From Holosporaceae bacterium (lineage in GTDB: Bacteria > Pseudomonadota > Alphaproteobacteria > UBA3830), in the NCBI GenBank assembly GCA_031288225.1, contig JAITRU010000039.1, positions 1 through 53,251 on the forward strand: a DNA stretch of 53,251 bases, written 5' to 3'. The position numbers and the translations under genes are program-made. This document shows positions 17,910 through 26,469 of the stretch, piece by piece; position 1 is the stretch's first letter, and every line of letters starts with the position of its first letter. The notes below the pieces were generated by a model. That model made no database searches and was not told the DNA's origin. It worked only from the letters and a program-made list of their open reading frames with translations.

Positions 17910-19772
17910 ATGAAATTATTATTCGATTGGAGTGATTCTTTTTTTGAAACCAAGGAATCATGGCATGGAGACGAAAATATGATTTCGCTGAAAATTAGCC
18001 AATACGAAGGTAGTTTTGCTTCTGCAAAAGTACTGATTTGCGCTCAAAATTCCGAAAAATTACTACAAAAACAATACGCGCAAATAGGGGTGCAACGGGA
18101 CGAGGATAATCCACGCATTGATTTGCTCTTTTCCGGTAGATTGGTTGCATTTCCCGTCGGGTTTTCAGACGGTGTAATACAACTGGAACTAATAGCTGAG
18201 CCGGAAAATTACCGGCAGCAGCTGAAGACCTTCATCGACAATAATCTACAACAATATCAGCAAATTGATATGCATACCACTCACGGGCACCACATTCCCT
18301 TTGACGACTTGTTCTTCTCCCAAAAGGATCTGAGCAATCCAACAATTTTTTTAGAAAATGATGTAAAAATGTTTCACTGGTCTATGCGAACCGGACTGTT
18401 GTCCTTGTCTAACATAGCCCATGGAGAGCAAAAGATCACCATCAGCGGTGACCAAATCCTGCAAGATTCCCTGAAAGTGAGGTTGGCACGCGAACCCTAC
18501 AAAAACGTGAATGTTGTACTGGAGGCCAGCTGGATCCAGCGGATCTATGGCTATGTTGATTTGTATCCAATAATTGCATCAAATTTTAAAACCGGCTATA
18601 TCAATTCATTCACTAACATAAAAGCGGGATTAGAAAAACTCTGTAGCTTTCCTTCCCGTAGCTCCTATCACCTCATTCATTGTAGGGTAAATGAGATGAC
18701 TCCACCGCATACCGCTACCTATGTGCAAAAATGTCCTGCCGTTTCCCAGGAATTTTTAATCGACGATGGAAACGATGGACCAAAGTCAGGAATAGCCACA
18801 TCAACATCTTCCCGATCACCATCGGCAACATCGCCTTCATCTTCTTCTTCATCATCATCGTTGTCCGGAGGTAGGAAAAGAGTGCAATTTCGCCGCTTTT
18901 ATTTTCACGGGAAAATGCTTATTGGATGGAATTATCAGCAGAAGCGCCATGAAACCGTTCGGGTAAAGATTACCAATGAACATGTGCAATGTGGTAGAGA
19001 AAAAACCTTGTATTTGCGATTGAATCGCATCCAATTGGCAAAGAGATATCCATTTTGGTACTGTCATATGCGCTATGAAATTGGCGCAAAGATAATCCGG
19101 AATGGATTTGTCTGGGAATGTACTCGATCGCATTTATCATTGGAACAATTTGAGGAAACCAAGTGGAAACTAAAGGAAAAAATTCCTGACGCGCTGCAGG
19201 ATGACGCTGCGAGTTCGTTTTTTGCAACCAATCGTGGGAAAAATGCCATAAAGTATGCAATACAGAAGGCCATTGCCCTGATAACCTACTCATCCAGGTA
19301 CATTGAGATTAATCTCAGTGTTGATGCAGGTACGTTTCTGTTTGCCACCATAAACGATCAGATAACCATTGTGGATAACAGATTTCAGGGAGGCAAAGTT
19401 TCTGGAAAAATTATCAAAACCAATTTGATAGCCAATGCCAATGGAAGAATCCTGAACATTTCCATTGCCTGTTGTCCATATGAACTTGCAGAAAATTATC
19501 TGACTTTGCTGAATGATTATGTAAATACTCTACAAATTGCACCGGAGGAAAACCTGCCTAGGGCCGAGGATATTGTAAGAAATGTCGAAGTCGTGAATTC
19601 TCCTGAGGAACAGGAAGATATGATGGCTCAGCTATCGGCAAAATCCATAAAGGAACTGGAAAATCAGCTGAAAGCTCATGGCACGAAAATTAAGGTTGCT
19701 CTGCATCCATTTAGTACAACCAGAGAAATTGCTGAGGAAATTGATTTGCCAGAATTTTCTCTTTCTCGGTGA
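17910..19772 (+). CDS. Phage tail-hub-like protein (620 aa)
   Basis: First gene of a four-gene cassette ending with lysis-type genes. The start has GGAGAGG upstream. The N-terminal part, with LLFSGRLVAFPVGFSDG and LELIAEPENYRQQL, resembles tail-hub or late-control proteins that carry a repeated GRL...P...IA.P pattern. This is family resemblance by eye, not a domain hit. Residues ~292-322 are a Ser-rich linker with a run of eight Ser. The part after the linker seems mixed alpha/beta. No signal peptide. Alternative: an unrelated orphan. Distance to the next gene is 58 bases. Confidence 0.4.
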   Translation: MKLLFDWSDSFFETKESWHGDENMISLKISQYEGSFASAKVLICAQNSEKLLQKQYAQIGVQRDEDNPRIDLLFSGRLVAFPVGFSDGVIQLELIAEPENYRQQLKTFIDNNLQQYQQIDMHTTHGHHIPFDDLFFSQKDLSNPTIFLENDVKMFHWSMRTGLLSLSNIAHGEQKITISGDQILQDSLKVRLAREPYKNVNVVLEASWIQRIYGYVDLYPIIASNFKTGYINSFTNIKAGLEKLCSFPSRSSYHLIHCRVNEMTPPHTATYVQKCPAVSQEFLIDDGNDGPKSGIATSTSSRSPSATSPSSSSSSSSLSGGRKRVQFRRFYFHGKMLIGWNYQQKRHETVRVKITNEHVQCGREKTLYLRLNRIQLAKRYPFWYCHMRYEIGAKIIRNGFVWECTRSHLSLEQFEETKWKLKEKIPDALQDDAASSFFATNRGKNAIKYAIQKAIALITYSSRYIEINLSVDAGTFLFATINDQITIVDNRFQGGKVSGKIIKTNLIANANGRILNISIACCPYELAENYLTLLNDYVNTLQIAPEENLPRAEDIVRNVEVVNSPEEQEDMMAQLSAKSIKELENQLKAHGTKIKVALHPFSTTREIAEEIDLPEFSLSR

Positions 19773-19830
19773 GAAGCTAAAAAAATCAAGCAAAAATTAG
19801 TTGGCCAATTGTTTTTAAAAGGAGGAACGA

Positions 19831-20775
19831 ATGTCCATTGTAAGAGGTATCCGATTTTTATCGGATGGATATGTGCGGGATTTTTGCGATGTGCCAGACA
19901 CAGAGGAAAATATGGAAACCACCGTCACCCTGGAAACGCATGACGACGGCAGCATTTGTCCCATAAAACTGGTTGAGGAATGGCCGGCATCAATTATTCT
20001 GGATGCCAGTATGCACCCGATAAAAATCAAGCAGCAGGCGGTACTGGAGCGTTTTGAGGACAACGGCAGCTTAGGGAAAAACAGTATCTACAACAACCCA
20101 CGCATTGATTCATGCTCGACGTTCAAAAATAGTAGGTTGTTTTGTTCGAAACTCGTGGTTCTTTTTGAAAAAGCTGGAGAGTATTTCTGCAATGGAAGGA
20201 GTCAATTTTTTATGGGCGAATCCTTCAACGAATATTCACTGATTTTTGGTAATGGGACTCCGGTTTCCGCAACTTCTTCCAAAAACAACAACACTGTACT
20301 GTTCGAGAAAAAATTCCAGACTACTGAGTCCAGCAGCATTGTCGAAAAATATACACGGGGAACCAATAAATTTTTACAAACCGAAGGCGTATCAGGCCGA
20401 GCACAATATCGTTTCTATGCCTATGGAGGTCATTATGAATATGGTGCTCATCCCCAAAACATAGAATCCTGCGTTTTTCATTCCACATCCGAAGGTCATG
20501 CCTCCTGCATATATTTGTCAAAATTGAGTGGATTGAAAAAAATTGGCATCGATCCCGATAACAAAACAAATATGCTGAATGACGCCAAAGCAATTTTTAT
20601 GCATACATTTACACCGTCGCAAAAAATGACTCTCTATGAGGAAATAAAAAACAATGGCTGTAAAATGCAACTTAACAACAACTATTCTGCTAAAAGTTGT
20701 ACCTATGGCAGCAATGGTTTGCTCCACATTTCCAATACCAATTTAATGAGGATCAATTTTATTCCCATGGATTAG
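19831..20775 (+). CDS. Unknown protein in phage-like cassette (314 aa)
   Basis: Not recognised. The start is secure: AAAAGGAGGAA lies just upstream of ATG 19831. The product is soluble, without signal peptide or membrane segment, rich in Ser, Asn and Tyr, with seven Cys. Position between a tail-hub-like and a cell-wall-hydrolase gene suggests a structural or receptor-binding role in the same system; this is inference. Confidence 0.6.
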   Translation: MSIVRGIRFLSDGYVRDFCDVPDTEENMETTVTLETHDDGSICPIKLVEEWPASIILDASMHPIKIKQQAVLERFEDNGSLGKNSIYNNPRIDSCSTFKNSRLFCSKLVVLFEKAGEYFCNGRSQFFMGESFNEYSLIFGNGTPVSATSSKNNNTVLFEKKFQTTESSSIVEKYTRGTNKFLQTEGVSGRAQYRFYAYGGHYEYGAHPQNIESCVFHSTSEGHASCIYLSKLSGLKKIGIDPDNKTNMLNDAKAIFMHTFTPSQKMTLYEEIKNNGCKMQLNNNYSAKSCTYGSNGLLHISNTNLMRINFIPMD

Positions 20776-20894
20776 TGGAATCATAGAAAGGATATGATCC
20801 TGATCCACGGGGAAGCAAAAATATCCCCAAAAAATCACATTCATTAGCGATGTCCAAAAATTCTTCCAACAACCTTCTGAAAGGAACAGTACCA

Positions 20895-21311
20895 ATGAAT
20901 TATTCACAAAATGACCTGCAAACACTTGCAAAAACCATTTATGGCGAAGCTCGTGGAGAACTACACAAATTTGGCATAGTATCCCTAATTGCCGTTGCCA
21001 ATGTCGTTGTAAATAGAAAAAGAAAAAATTTTGCAAATTCCATAGCAGAAGTTTGTGTTGCTCCCTATCAATTTTCCTGCTGGAGCAAGAGCGATCCGAA
21101 CTACAAAAAAATGATGCGGATTACCTCGGAAGAAGCTCACATCTTTGGTAAATGCTTGGAAACGGCAGAAAATGTTCTATCTGAAAAATGGCCTGATATC
21201 ACAGATGGATGCGACCATTACCACGAACGCAGCATCAGGCCGTACTGGGCTGTTTATTTGATCCCGAAAAGAATTTTCGGATCTCATTACTTTTATGTGC
21301 TTAAAAACTAA
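20895..21311 (+). CDS. Cell-wall hydrolase, SleB family
   Basis: This 138-residue protein matches the SleB/Hydrolase_2 peptidoglycan hydrolases: IYGEARGE with the conserved Glu, VANVVVNR, the QFSCWS block, DHYHERSIRPYWA and a final HYFYVL. Small stand-alone versions without signal peptide are typical phage endolysins. ATG 20895 was chosen because AAGGA lies eight bases upstream; ATG 20850 in the same frame has none. It is followed within 18 bases by a holin-like gene, which supports a lysis role. Confidence 0.85.
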   Translation: MNYSQNDLQTLAKTIYGEARGELHKFGIVSLIAVANVVVNRKRKNFANSIAEVCVAPYQFSCWSKSDPNYKKMMRITSEEAHIFGKCLETAENVLSEKWPDITDGCDHYHERSIRPYWAVYLIPKRIFGSHYFYVLKN

Positions 21312-21329
21312 GTGAAAGGAAAAAACGAA

Positions 21330-22142
21330 ATGAAAGATTTTATAGAAAAAATAGTATTGAATTCCATCAATACACTAAAAGGTGAAATGGTAAATGTATT
21401 ACAGGAAGTTGGAAAGTCTCTACGATCATCTTCCTCCACCAATGAGGTTATCGACGATGTTCATGGAGAAATATCTACGATGCACAATGATGATGCCGGT
21501 ACCACCAATGAGTGGACGGAAAATTGCCGATACCAGGAATTATCACAATCAACCATGGTTGCTCCCGGAGAGACCGGAGAGGTGCAGCGTATTGTGCTGA
21601 CTGCCGAATCTCCGTTAATACAGAAGAAATTGCCTGACAATCAACCTAAAAGCAGTAATGATCTAGAAAAAAATGCCAAAGGAACAGATGACAAAGATGC
21701 TGATGCACAAAACAATGGTTGTAGCGGAAAAATTGACGACAACAATGTTCATACCGCCAATCATAATTTCTGCAGTGCTGGAATCTGCAATGATGGCGAT
21801 AATGCCAGAAATGGTTCCGGCAACAGCAGCATCCCTGGCGGCGGTGTCTTCGGCAATCCCAACACCATTCAGACCATCAACGCCTATGGCCGCAACAAAA
21901 GACTAAATATCATGATCCTCGGAGCCGCTGCAGGACTAATTGTATGTATGCTGATGCTTTCTCTATACCAAGGTGAATTGCCCGGAGAGGTTGTCGGCAT
22001 CATATCCACCGTATCCGGTATATTTGGCTCCTGCCTCAAGGATGCCTACAGCTTTGAATTTGGTTCATCCCGCGGCAGTAAGGATAAGGACGACAAAATT
22101 TCGTCAAGCATACTAGCAACACTGAATCATAATACCAAGTAG
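21330..22142 (+). CDS. Holin-like single-span membrane protein (270 aa)
   Basis: ATG 21330 has AAAGGA nine bases upstream; the frame also opens at GTG 21312. Residues ~1-185 are hydrophilic and low in complexity (Asn, Asp, Gly). A membrane segment lies near 193-213 (IMILGAAAGLIVCMLMLSLY). The tail GIFGSCLKDAYSFEFGSSRG then SKDKD resembles the FGSS-x-GSK-x-KD tail seen in many phage membrane proteins and putative holins. Together with the SleB gene it would form a lysis pair. The long N-terminal extension is unusual for a holin. Confidence 0.5.
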   Translation: MKDFIEKIVLNSINTLKGEMVNVLQEVGKSLRSSSSTNEVIDDVHGEISTMHNDDAGTTNEWTENCRYQELSQSTMVAPGETGEVQRIVLTAESPLIQKKLPDNQPKSSNDLEKNAKGTDDKDADAQNNGCSGKIDDNNVHTANHNFCSAGICNDGDNARNGSGNSSIPGGGVFGNPNTIQTINAYGRNKRLNIMILGAAAGLIVCMLMLSLYQGELPGEVVGIISTVSGIFGSCLKDAYSFEFGSSRGSKDKDDKISSSILATLNHNTK

Positions 22143-22219
22143 ACGCAGCTTGCGTGTATCATGCTGAACTTGCATATATGAAAATGCATGCTCTAAAAAT
22201 CACGGAAGATCCATTCCCT

Positions 22220-22876
22220 TTACTTTGGTGTTCCTATTATAAATCTAGAATTACCGGTTTTTTTTAGAATTAACACATTAAGATTCTGAATTGAATCTGT
22301 GATTAGTGACGATTGCTCCACCACCACAATGGTTTTTTTCGAAATCCACCTAAATTGGCCAAGGTGATCAACAACCTGTTCAATGGGTATACTTTTATCA
22401 AAGTACGGCGGATCAAGAAATGCCACGTCACAGTGGTTTGGAGTTTTTGTGTTGGGCGTAAATTTTCCATAGGAGCATATGCCGTCATTTTCGTCATAAT
22501 TTGTGTTATTGTCCTTTTTTTCATTTAGCAAGCCACATTTGTCGTAACAATGTGATAGTTGCATAATATCAGATCGAATTAATGTGCATCTGTCCGCTAT
22601 TTTTAGTTTACTGATATTGGACATGATGGTAGAGATGGCATCTTTGTTTCTATCCACCAAATAGGCATGAGTAGCACCTCTTGATATGGCTTCAATTCCC
22701 AAAGCTCCCGAGCCAGCGAAACAATCCAAAACAGTTTTGTTGTAAAAAAAATCTAGTTCAGATGCTGCTAAAATATCAAAAAGTGCTTGCCTATATCTTG
22801 AAAGGGTTGGACGAGCCGACTTTGGAATAGCGATTGGTATGCCGCCGTATTGACCGGCTATAATCTTTATGCTCAT
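22220..22876 (-). CDS. rsmD: 16S rRNA (guanine966-N2)-methyltransferase RsmD
   Basis: RsmD methylates G966 of 16S rRNA. The 218 residues show the N-terminal RIIAG-like opening (KIIAGQYGGIPIAIPK), the SAM-binding motif LDCFAGSGALGIEA, the acidic turn LVDRN and the catalytic LDPPY. Between RSDIMQL and DVAFLDPPY there is an extra, Asn/Asp-rich stretch of about 35 residues absent from typical members. Convergent with the holin-like gene. Confidence 0.92.
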   Translation of the reverse strand: MSIKIIAGQYGGIPIAIPKSARPTLSRYRQALFDILAASELDFFYNKTVLDCFAGSGALGIEAISRGATHAYLVDRNKDAISTIMSNISKLKIADRCTLIRSDIMQLSHCYDKCGLLNEKKDNNTNYDENDGICSYGKFTPNTKTPNHCDVAFLDPPYFDKSIPIEQVVDHLGQFRWISKKTIVVVEQSSLITDSIQNLNVLILKKTGNSRFIIGTPK

Positions 22877-22911
22877 TTCTACTTAGTTTACAATATTGGT
22901 AATGGAAAAAG

Positions 22912-22988
22912 TGGTCGGGGTAAGAGGATTTGAACCTCCGACATCTTGCTCCCAAAGCAAGCGCGCTACCAGACTGCGCCACACCCCG
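22912..22988 (-). tRNA. tRNA-Pro (anticodon TGG)
   Basis: On the minus strand the 77 bases fold as a cloverleaf. The acceptor stem is CGGGGTG with TACCCCG, the D-arm is GCGC...GCGC, the anticodon loop TTTGGGA is on a CTTGC/GCAAG stem, and the T-arm is GGAGG-TTCAAAT-CCTCT. Discriminator A and an encoded CCA complete it. UGG is the proline anticodon. Confidence 0.97.
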
Positions 22989-23039
22989 CTTTTTCGTTCT
23001 GTTCCGTAGAATACAAAAATACGTTCCATACCACAATAT

Positions 23040-23450
23040 ACTAGTATATTAATATTTGTTGTTGATGTAGGCTTCGAAATTTTGTGCATAACTTTTTTTT
23101 GCGTTTCTGTATTTTATTAACCTATTATTAATGGAAGCAAAAATAATTTTGCATCTCATTGGATGAATGTGGATAAAAGTGTTAACAAGTTATTAACAAA
23201 GGTGAATAAATCGTCTGTCTTTGATAGTTGAAATTGCCGGATGAAAGTCCGTGAATTACTACTACTACTCAGATCTTTTTTAAAAGTTGTAGTGTTGTGG
23301 TTACGGAAATATGGCATTCCAAATGCGTAATTTTTCAGCAATGCTACCATTCATATTTGCTACGCACTTTTTCCCAAGCTTATGCACAGGTTTTATGACA
23401 AGCGATTAGGTCTTGGTAGAGAATACTTGAATTTTCAGATGCCCGAAGAA
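23040..23450. other. Candidate chromosomal origin (oriC)
   Basis: A gene-free AT-rich stretch with three exact matches to the DnaA box TTATNCACA: 23083-23091 (minus, TTATGCACA), 23168-23176 (minus, TTATCCACA) and 23380-23388 (plus, TTATGCACA). It also has two exact CtrA boxes, TTAA-N7-TTAA, at 23117-23131 and 23182-23196. A (TAC)4 run at 23257-23268 reads TAG-TAG on the other strand, like a DnaA-trio. The combination of DnaA and CtrA boxes is known from Caulobacter and Rickettsia origins. No replication gene is adjacent, so this is an inference. Confidence 0.65.
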
Positions 23451-23460
23451 AATGAGATTA

Positions 23461-23559
23461 TACCAAATCCCATCATCGATTAGCTATTGCCTGCCTGGCA
23501 GCGGCTGCCATAGAGCGTGTTCTAGAAACCATTTGGACAATCCAAAATGAGATTTGGTA
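23461..23559 (+). mobile_element. MITE-like element, family A, copy 2 (99 bp)
   Basis: Same 99-bp unit as 5-103, with TTA at 23458-23460 and TTA at 23560-23562 as target duplication. One of the substitutions removes the stop codon of the residual transposase-like frame present in copy 1. It is followed immediately by a family B palindromic repeat. Confidence 0.8.
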
Positions 23560-23562
23560 TTA

Positions 23563-23670
23563 TATCATAACCTGCTTTGAAAGTGCATTTGTAATGTCGA
23601 ATTTTCACTAGGATATAAGGCTGCTCATTGCGCTAACGAATGCACTTTCAAAGCAGGTTATGTATACATA
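23563..23670. repeat. Palindromic repeat, family B, copy 2
   Basis: Left arm ATAACCTGCTTTGAAAGTGC extended to 23 bases (23567-23589) is the exact reverse complement of 23639-23661. The loop is about 49 bases. Outer flanks TATATC / GTATACATA are partly symmetric. Related copies are at 134, 28230 and 40623. Confidence 0.8.
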
Positions 23671-23686
23671 ATTTTCGGCCTTCTTC

Positions 23687-23929
23687 TCATTTTTTCTTCA
23701 GTGATTCGAACTTACCGGACATAATGGTGTACGATAGATTCGCCAGCACGGCAGCATTACGTTTCGCTTCATCATACCCCTGGCCAAACTGCATCAATTT
23801 ATTTGCCATGTTGGTCTCGTATTTTTTCCTGGAATCATCCGCCTCTTTTTTTGCTTCTTCGGCTGCTCGCTTTCTCTTTTCTTCTCCTTCCCTTTTTTGA
23901 TGTTTATCTTTTTCCTTTTGCATCCTCAT
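23687..23929 (-). CDS. Small Lys/Glu-rich protein (80 aa)
   Basis: The frame starts inside the preceding gene (ATGA overlap at 23926-23929), typical of translational coupling. The first half is an extreme charged helix (QKREGEEKRKRAAEEAKKEA); the second half contains AKRNAAVLANLSYTIMSGK. No family recognised and no signal peptide. The 3' end lies close to the family B repeat. Confidence 0.45.
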   Translation of the reverse strand: MRMQKEKDKHQKREGEEKRKRAAEEAKKEADDSRKKYETNMANKLMQFGQGYDEAKRNAAVLANLSYTIMSGKFESLKKK

Positions 23930-24636
23930 TTGTTGGAGGTTTTTTTTTGTGTAGATGGTGTATAAATCATCGATTCATTCTTACATTCCTTGCAAAATCG
24001 TTTGACATTTTCGGAAATAAGATTTTCTTCTCTCACTGTTTTATCATGTTCAAAAATCTCTTTTTTGTTCCTATTGCATCTTACTTTTTTTTCCTTTTCG
24101 CTTAATAGCGTAACTATGTTTGCTTTTTCATGCTTATCTTTTATTTGATCTACCTTGCTGACTAATTTTCCCACGCTGGATACTGAAATAATTTTTCCAC
24201 ACTGAAATGAGTTATCAATATTTATTACAGTTCTTGTTGAAGGACTCAATGTATGGGGTAGTTTCTTTTGACCTGCAGATTTGCCACTAAAATAAGTTTT
24301 AGAACTTACCACTGATGAAGATGGTTTTGGTCCGAAACGCTTCACCATTAACGGAGTATTAATGGCCGAGAATTGGCATTTGGGAGACCCACCATTCGAA
24401 GATAGTATCGTTCTTTGAGTAGAACTAGTACACGTTGATGATGACAGTCTCTGCCTAGGAGAAGAACCTATCTCAAACCCTAAGCTTTTCAACTTATTAG
24501 AACGCGAATATTCCAAATTGTTGCAGAAAGTCGTTATGCTGTTTCCAGGATTACAGACATTGCGCAAACCCCTGATGGACAAGTCAAAAAAGAACGGTGA
24601 AGAACCCGTATCTCTGCTACTTTTGGACTGCGACAA
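23926..24636 (-). CDS. Ser-rich basic protein of unknown function (236 aa)
   Basis: Not recognised. The only practical start is TTG 24636, with AAGGAG about twelve bases upstream; there is no ATG in frame near it. The product is Ser/Lys-rich, with no membrane segment, and has a CKEC pair close to the C-terminus. It lies 50 bases downstream of the acidic-repeat gene and overlaps the next small gene. It may be a real member of this operon, or a piece of a once longer frame. Confidence 0.45.
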   Translation of the reverse strand: MSQSKSSRDTGSSPFFFDLSIRGLRNVCNPGNSITTFCNNLEYSRSNKLKSLGFEIGSSPRQRLSSSTCTSSTQRTILSSNGGSPKCQFSAINTPLMVKRFGPKPSSSVVSSKTYFSGKSAGQKKLPHTLSPSTRTVINIDNSFQCGKIISVSSVGKLVSKVDQIKDKHEKANIVTLLSEKEKKVRCNRNKKEIFEHDKTVREENLISENVKRFCKECKNESMIYTPSTQKKTSNK

Positions 24637-24686
24637 AGACCAATTTTTCTCCTTGTCGCAGTCGATATCATCCTGTAGGGAGGATT

Positions 24687-26228
24687 TTATTTCTTCTCCG
24701 TTTCTTCTATTTTTTTTTTATTATCATCTTCTTCTGAAACATCATTATTGTTCTCATTCGTTTCTACTACTTTTTTTACTTCCTCTTCTTTTACTTCTTC
24801 TTTAGTTTCCTCTTCTTTTACTTCTTCTTCTTTAGTTTCCTCTTCTTTAGTACTTTCCTCTACTTTTTCTTCTTTAGTACTTTCCTCTACTTCTTCTTTA
24901 GTTTCCTCTTCTTTAGTACTTTCCTCTACTTCTTCTTTAGTACTTTCCTCTACTTCTTCTTTAGTTTCCTCTTCTTTAGTACTTTCCTCTTCTTTTACTT
25001 CTTCTTCATTACTACTTTCCTCTTCTTCTTTAGTACTTTCCTCTTCCTCTTCTTCTTCATTTTCATTACTACTACTTTCTTCTCCATTACTATCTTCTTC
25101 TTCTTCACTATTGCCAGAGGATGATGAATCCTTGATTCCAAGATTCTTGAATTTTTCCTTTATTTCTTCCACTTCGGCGGATAATTTTTTCTTTTTCTTC
25201 TTTTCGTTCTTTATAACTTGCTCTAGTTCTTTTGTTTCTTTTTCTTTTTCTTTCGTTTCTTTTATAAGTTCGCTGACTTTGTCTTTTTCTATATTATCAA
25301 TTGTTTCTTTTTCTTTAGCAATTTCTTCTACTTTTTCCCTTTTTTTCTTTACTTCTTCCTCAATTTCTTTCGCTTTTTGATCCTCAAGTTCAGCATCTTT
25401 TTTCGATTTCTGTACGCTCTCTTCTAAACTCTTAAGTTCTTGCTGCAGACGATATTCTTTTTTCTGCTTTTTTTGGTTAAGCTTAGAATTACTCTCTTCC
25501 ACTTCATTTCTTTTTTGTAATGTTTTTTCCAAAACTTTTGATTTATTCTCTAACTGACACCTTGCTTCTTCTTCTTTCTTCATTTTTCGCTTATTTTCCA
25601 GCTCATTTGCCACTTTTTCTTCTTCTAGCTTCATTCTTTCTAGTTCTTCTAGAAGTTTTTTCTGCTTCATTTTCTTTTCTTCAGCTATTTTAGCTTGTTC
25701 GCGCATAGTTTCCTTCAGTTGCTTGAGCCGTTCAGCGATCATACTAGCACTATCGGATTCGGCTTTTTTCTTGTGTTTTTTATCCTTTTGTTCATTAATA
25801 ACGTCGAAAAGCATATCATTCGTGGCGGAATAGCTACCAAGATCATTTTTTGATTCCTTAACTTTTAATGGCTTCTCCTGCGATTTATCAATAGTGTCAC
25901 TCGTAAGCATATCATTAAGAGGCTCACTTTTTGATTCCTTAGCTTTTTTTGATGGCTTCTTCCGCGATTTATCAATAGTGTCACTCGGTTCGTGCTTTGA
26001 TATATTATTAATGCTATCAATGAGCATATTATTCGTGGCGGAGCAGTTACTAAGAGACTTCTTTTTTGATTTCCCATGCGATTTATGCGAATTCCCATCT
26101 ACAACAGACACTAATTGCTGCTTTTCCAACTTTGGCTCATCATTAGTAGTTGACTTTTTTATTCCATAGGCATCATTACCTAGCAAGAACAGTGTTCCGG
26201 TAAATACATGTAGCAATTTTTTTTTCAT
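24687..26228 (-). CDS. Secreted coiled-coil protein with acidic KEEE/STKEE repeats (513 aa)
   Basis: ATG 26228 has a perfect AAGGAGG six bases upstream. A signal peptide (KKKLLHVFTGTLFLLGNDAYG) is followed by near-repeated modules (SDTIDKSRKKP..., SDTIDKSQEKP..., each ending near NDML). Next comes a long Lys/Glu coiled coil (about residues 140-360), then about 130 residues made almost only of Glu with STKEE, KEEVEE and KEEETKE units. The matching DNA (about 24770-25070) is a degenerate tandem repeat prone to length change. No family recognised; a surface or host-directed protein is plausible. Confidence 0.75.
   Translation of the reverse strand: MKKKLLHVFTGTLFLLGNDAYGIKKSTTNDEPKLEKQQLVSVVDGNSHKSHGKSKKKSLSNCSATNNMLIDSINNISKHEPSDTIDKSRKKPSKKAKESKSEPLNDMLTSDTIDKSQEKPLKVKESKNDLGSYSATNDMLFDVINEQKDKKHKKKAESDSASMIAERLKQLKETMREQAKIAEEKKMKQKKLLEELERMKLEEEKVANELENKRKMKKEEEARCQLENKSKVLEKTLQKRNEVEESNSKLNQKKQKKEYRLQQELKSLEESVQKSKKDAELEDQKAKEIEEEVKKKREKVEEIAKEKETIDNIEKDKVSELIKETKEKEKETKELEQVIKNEKKKKKKLSAEVEEIKEKFKNLGIKDSSSSGNSEEEEDSNGEESSSNENEEEEEEESTKEEEESSNEEEVKEEESTKEEETKEEVEESTKEEVEESTKEEETKEEVEESTKEEKVEESTKEEETKEEEVKEEETKEEVKEEEVKKVVETNENNNDVSEEDDNKKKIEETEKK
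24770..25070. repeat. Degenerate trinucleotide-rich tandem repeat inside a CDS
   Basis: On the plus strand the stretch is built from TCTTCTTTAGT, TTTCCTCTTC and TTTCCTCTAC blocks, all multiples of three, encoding the STKEE/KEEE array on the minus strand. Unit spacing is irregular (about 24-45 bases). Confidence 0.75.
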
Positions 26229-26256
26229 AATTATCCTCCTTAAAAAAACTGGTCGG

Positions 26257-26286
26257 ATTATACACCACAATTCTTACAGGTTGCAA
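26257..26286 (-). promoter_or_regulatory. Sigma-70 promoter for the acidic-repeat gene
   Basis: On the minus strand TTGCAA (26286-26281), an 18-bp spacer and TATAAT (26262-26257) lie 28 bases upstream of the start codon. Confidence 0.65.
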
Positions 26287-26469
26287 TGCCATAAAAAAAC
26301 AATTAATACAAAGCCCAAATAATATTCGGCATTTGACAGAGATGCTCTATTGTTCAGCGCTTTAAAAAAAATGACAGATCAATTTTTGGAATAGCTATTC
26401 ATATTTTTTGCACTTTTCAGTAGTTTTTTTTTGGATTTATGGCAGTGTTTTTTTATATTTTTTCATCTT

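Noticed and set aside
22134-22142. Element end (ATACCAAG) at the holin-like gene stop
   Set aside because: AATACCAAGTAG resembles a family D tip, but similarity ends after eight bases and no partner end is found.
24770-25070. CRISPR-like array
   Set aside because: Units are irregular, all multiples of three, and lie within an open coding frame; there are no unique spacers. No CRISPR array is seen elsewhere in the window.
24748-25380. Ser/Phe/Leu-rich plus-strand frame of 210 codons
   Set aside because: Antisense of the Glu-rich repeat array; composition is dictated by the opposite strand.
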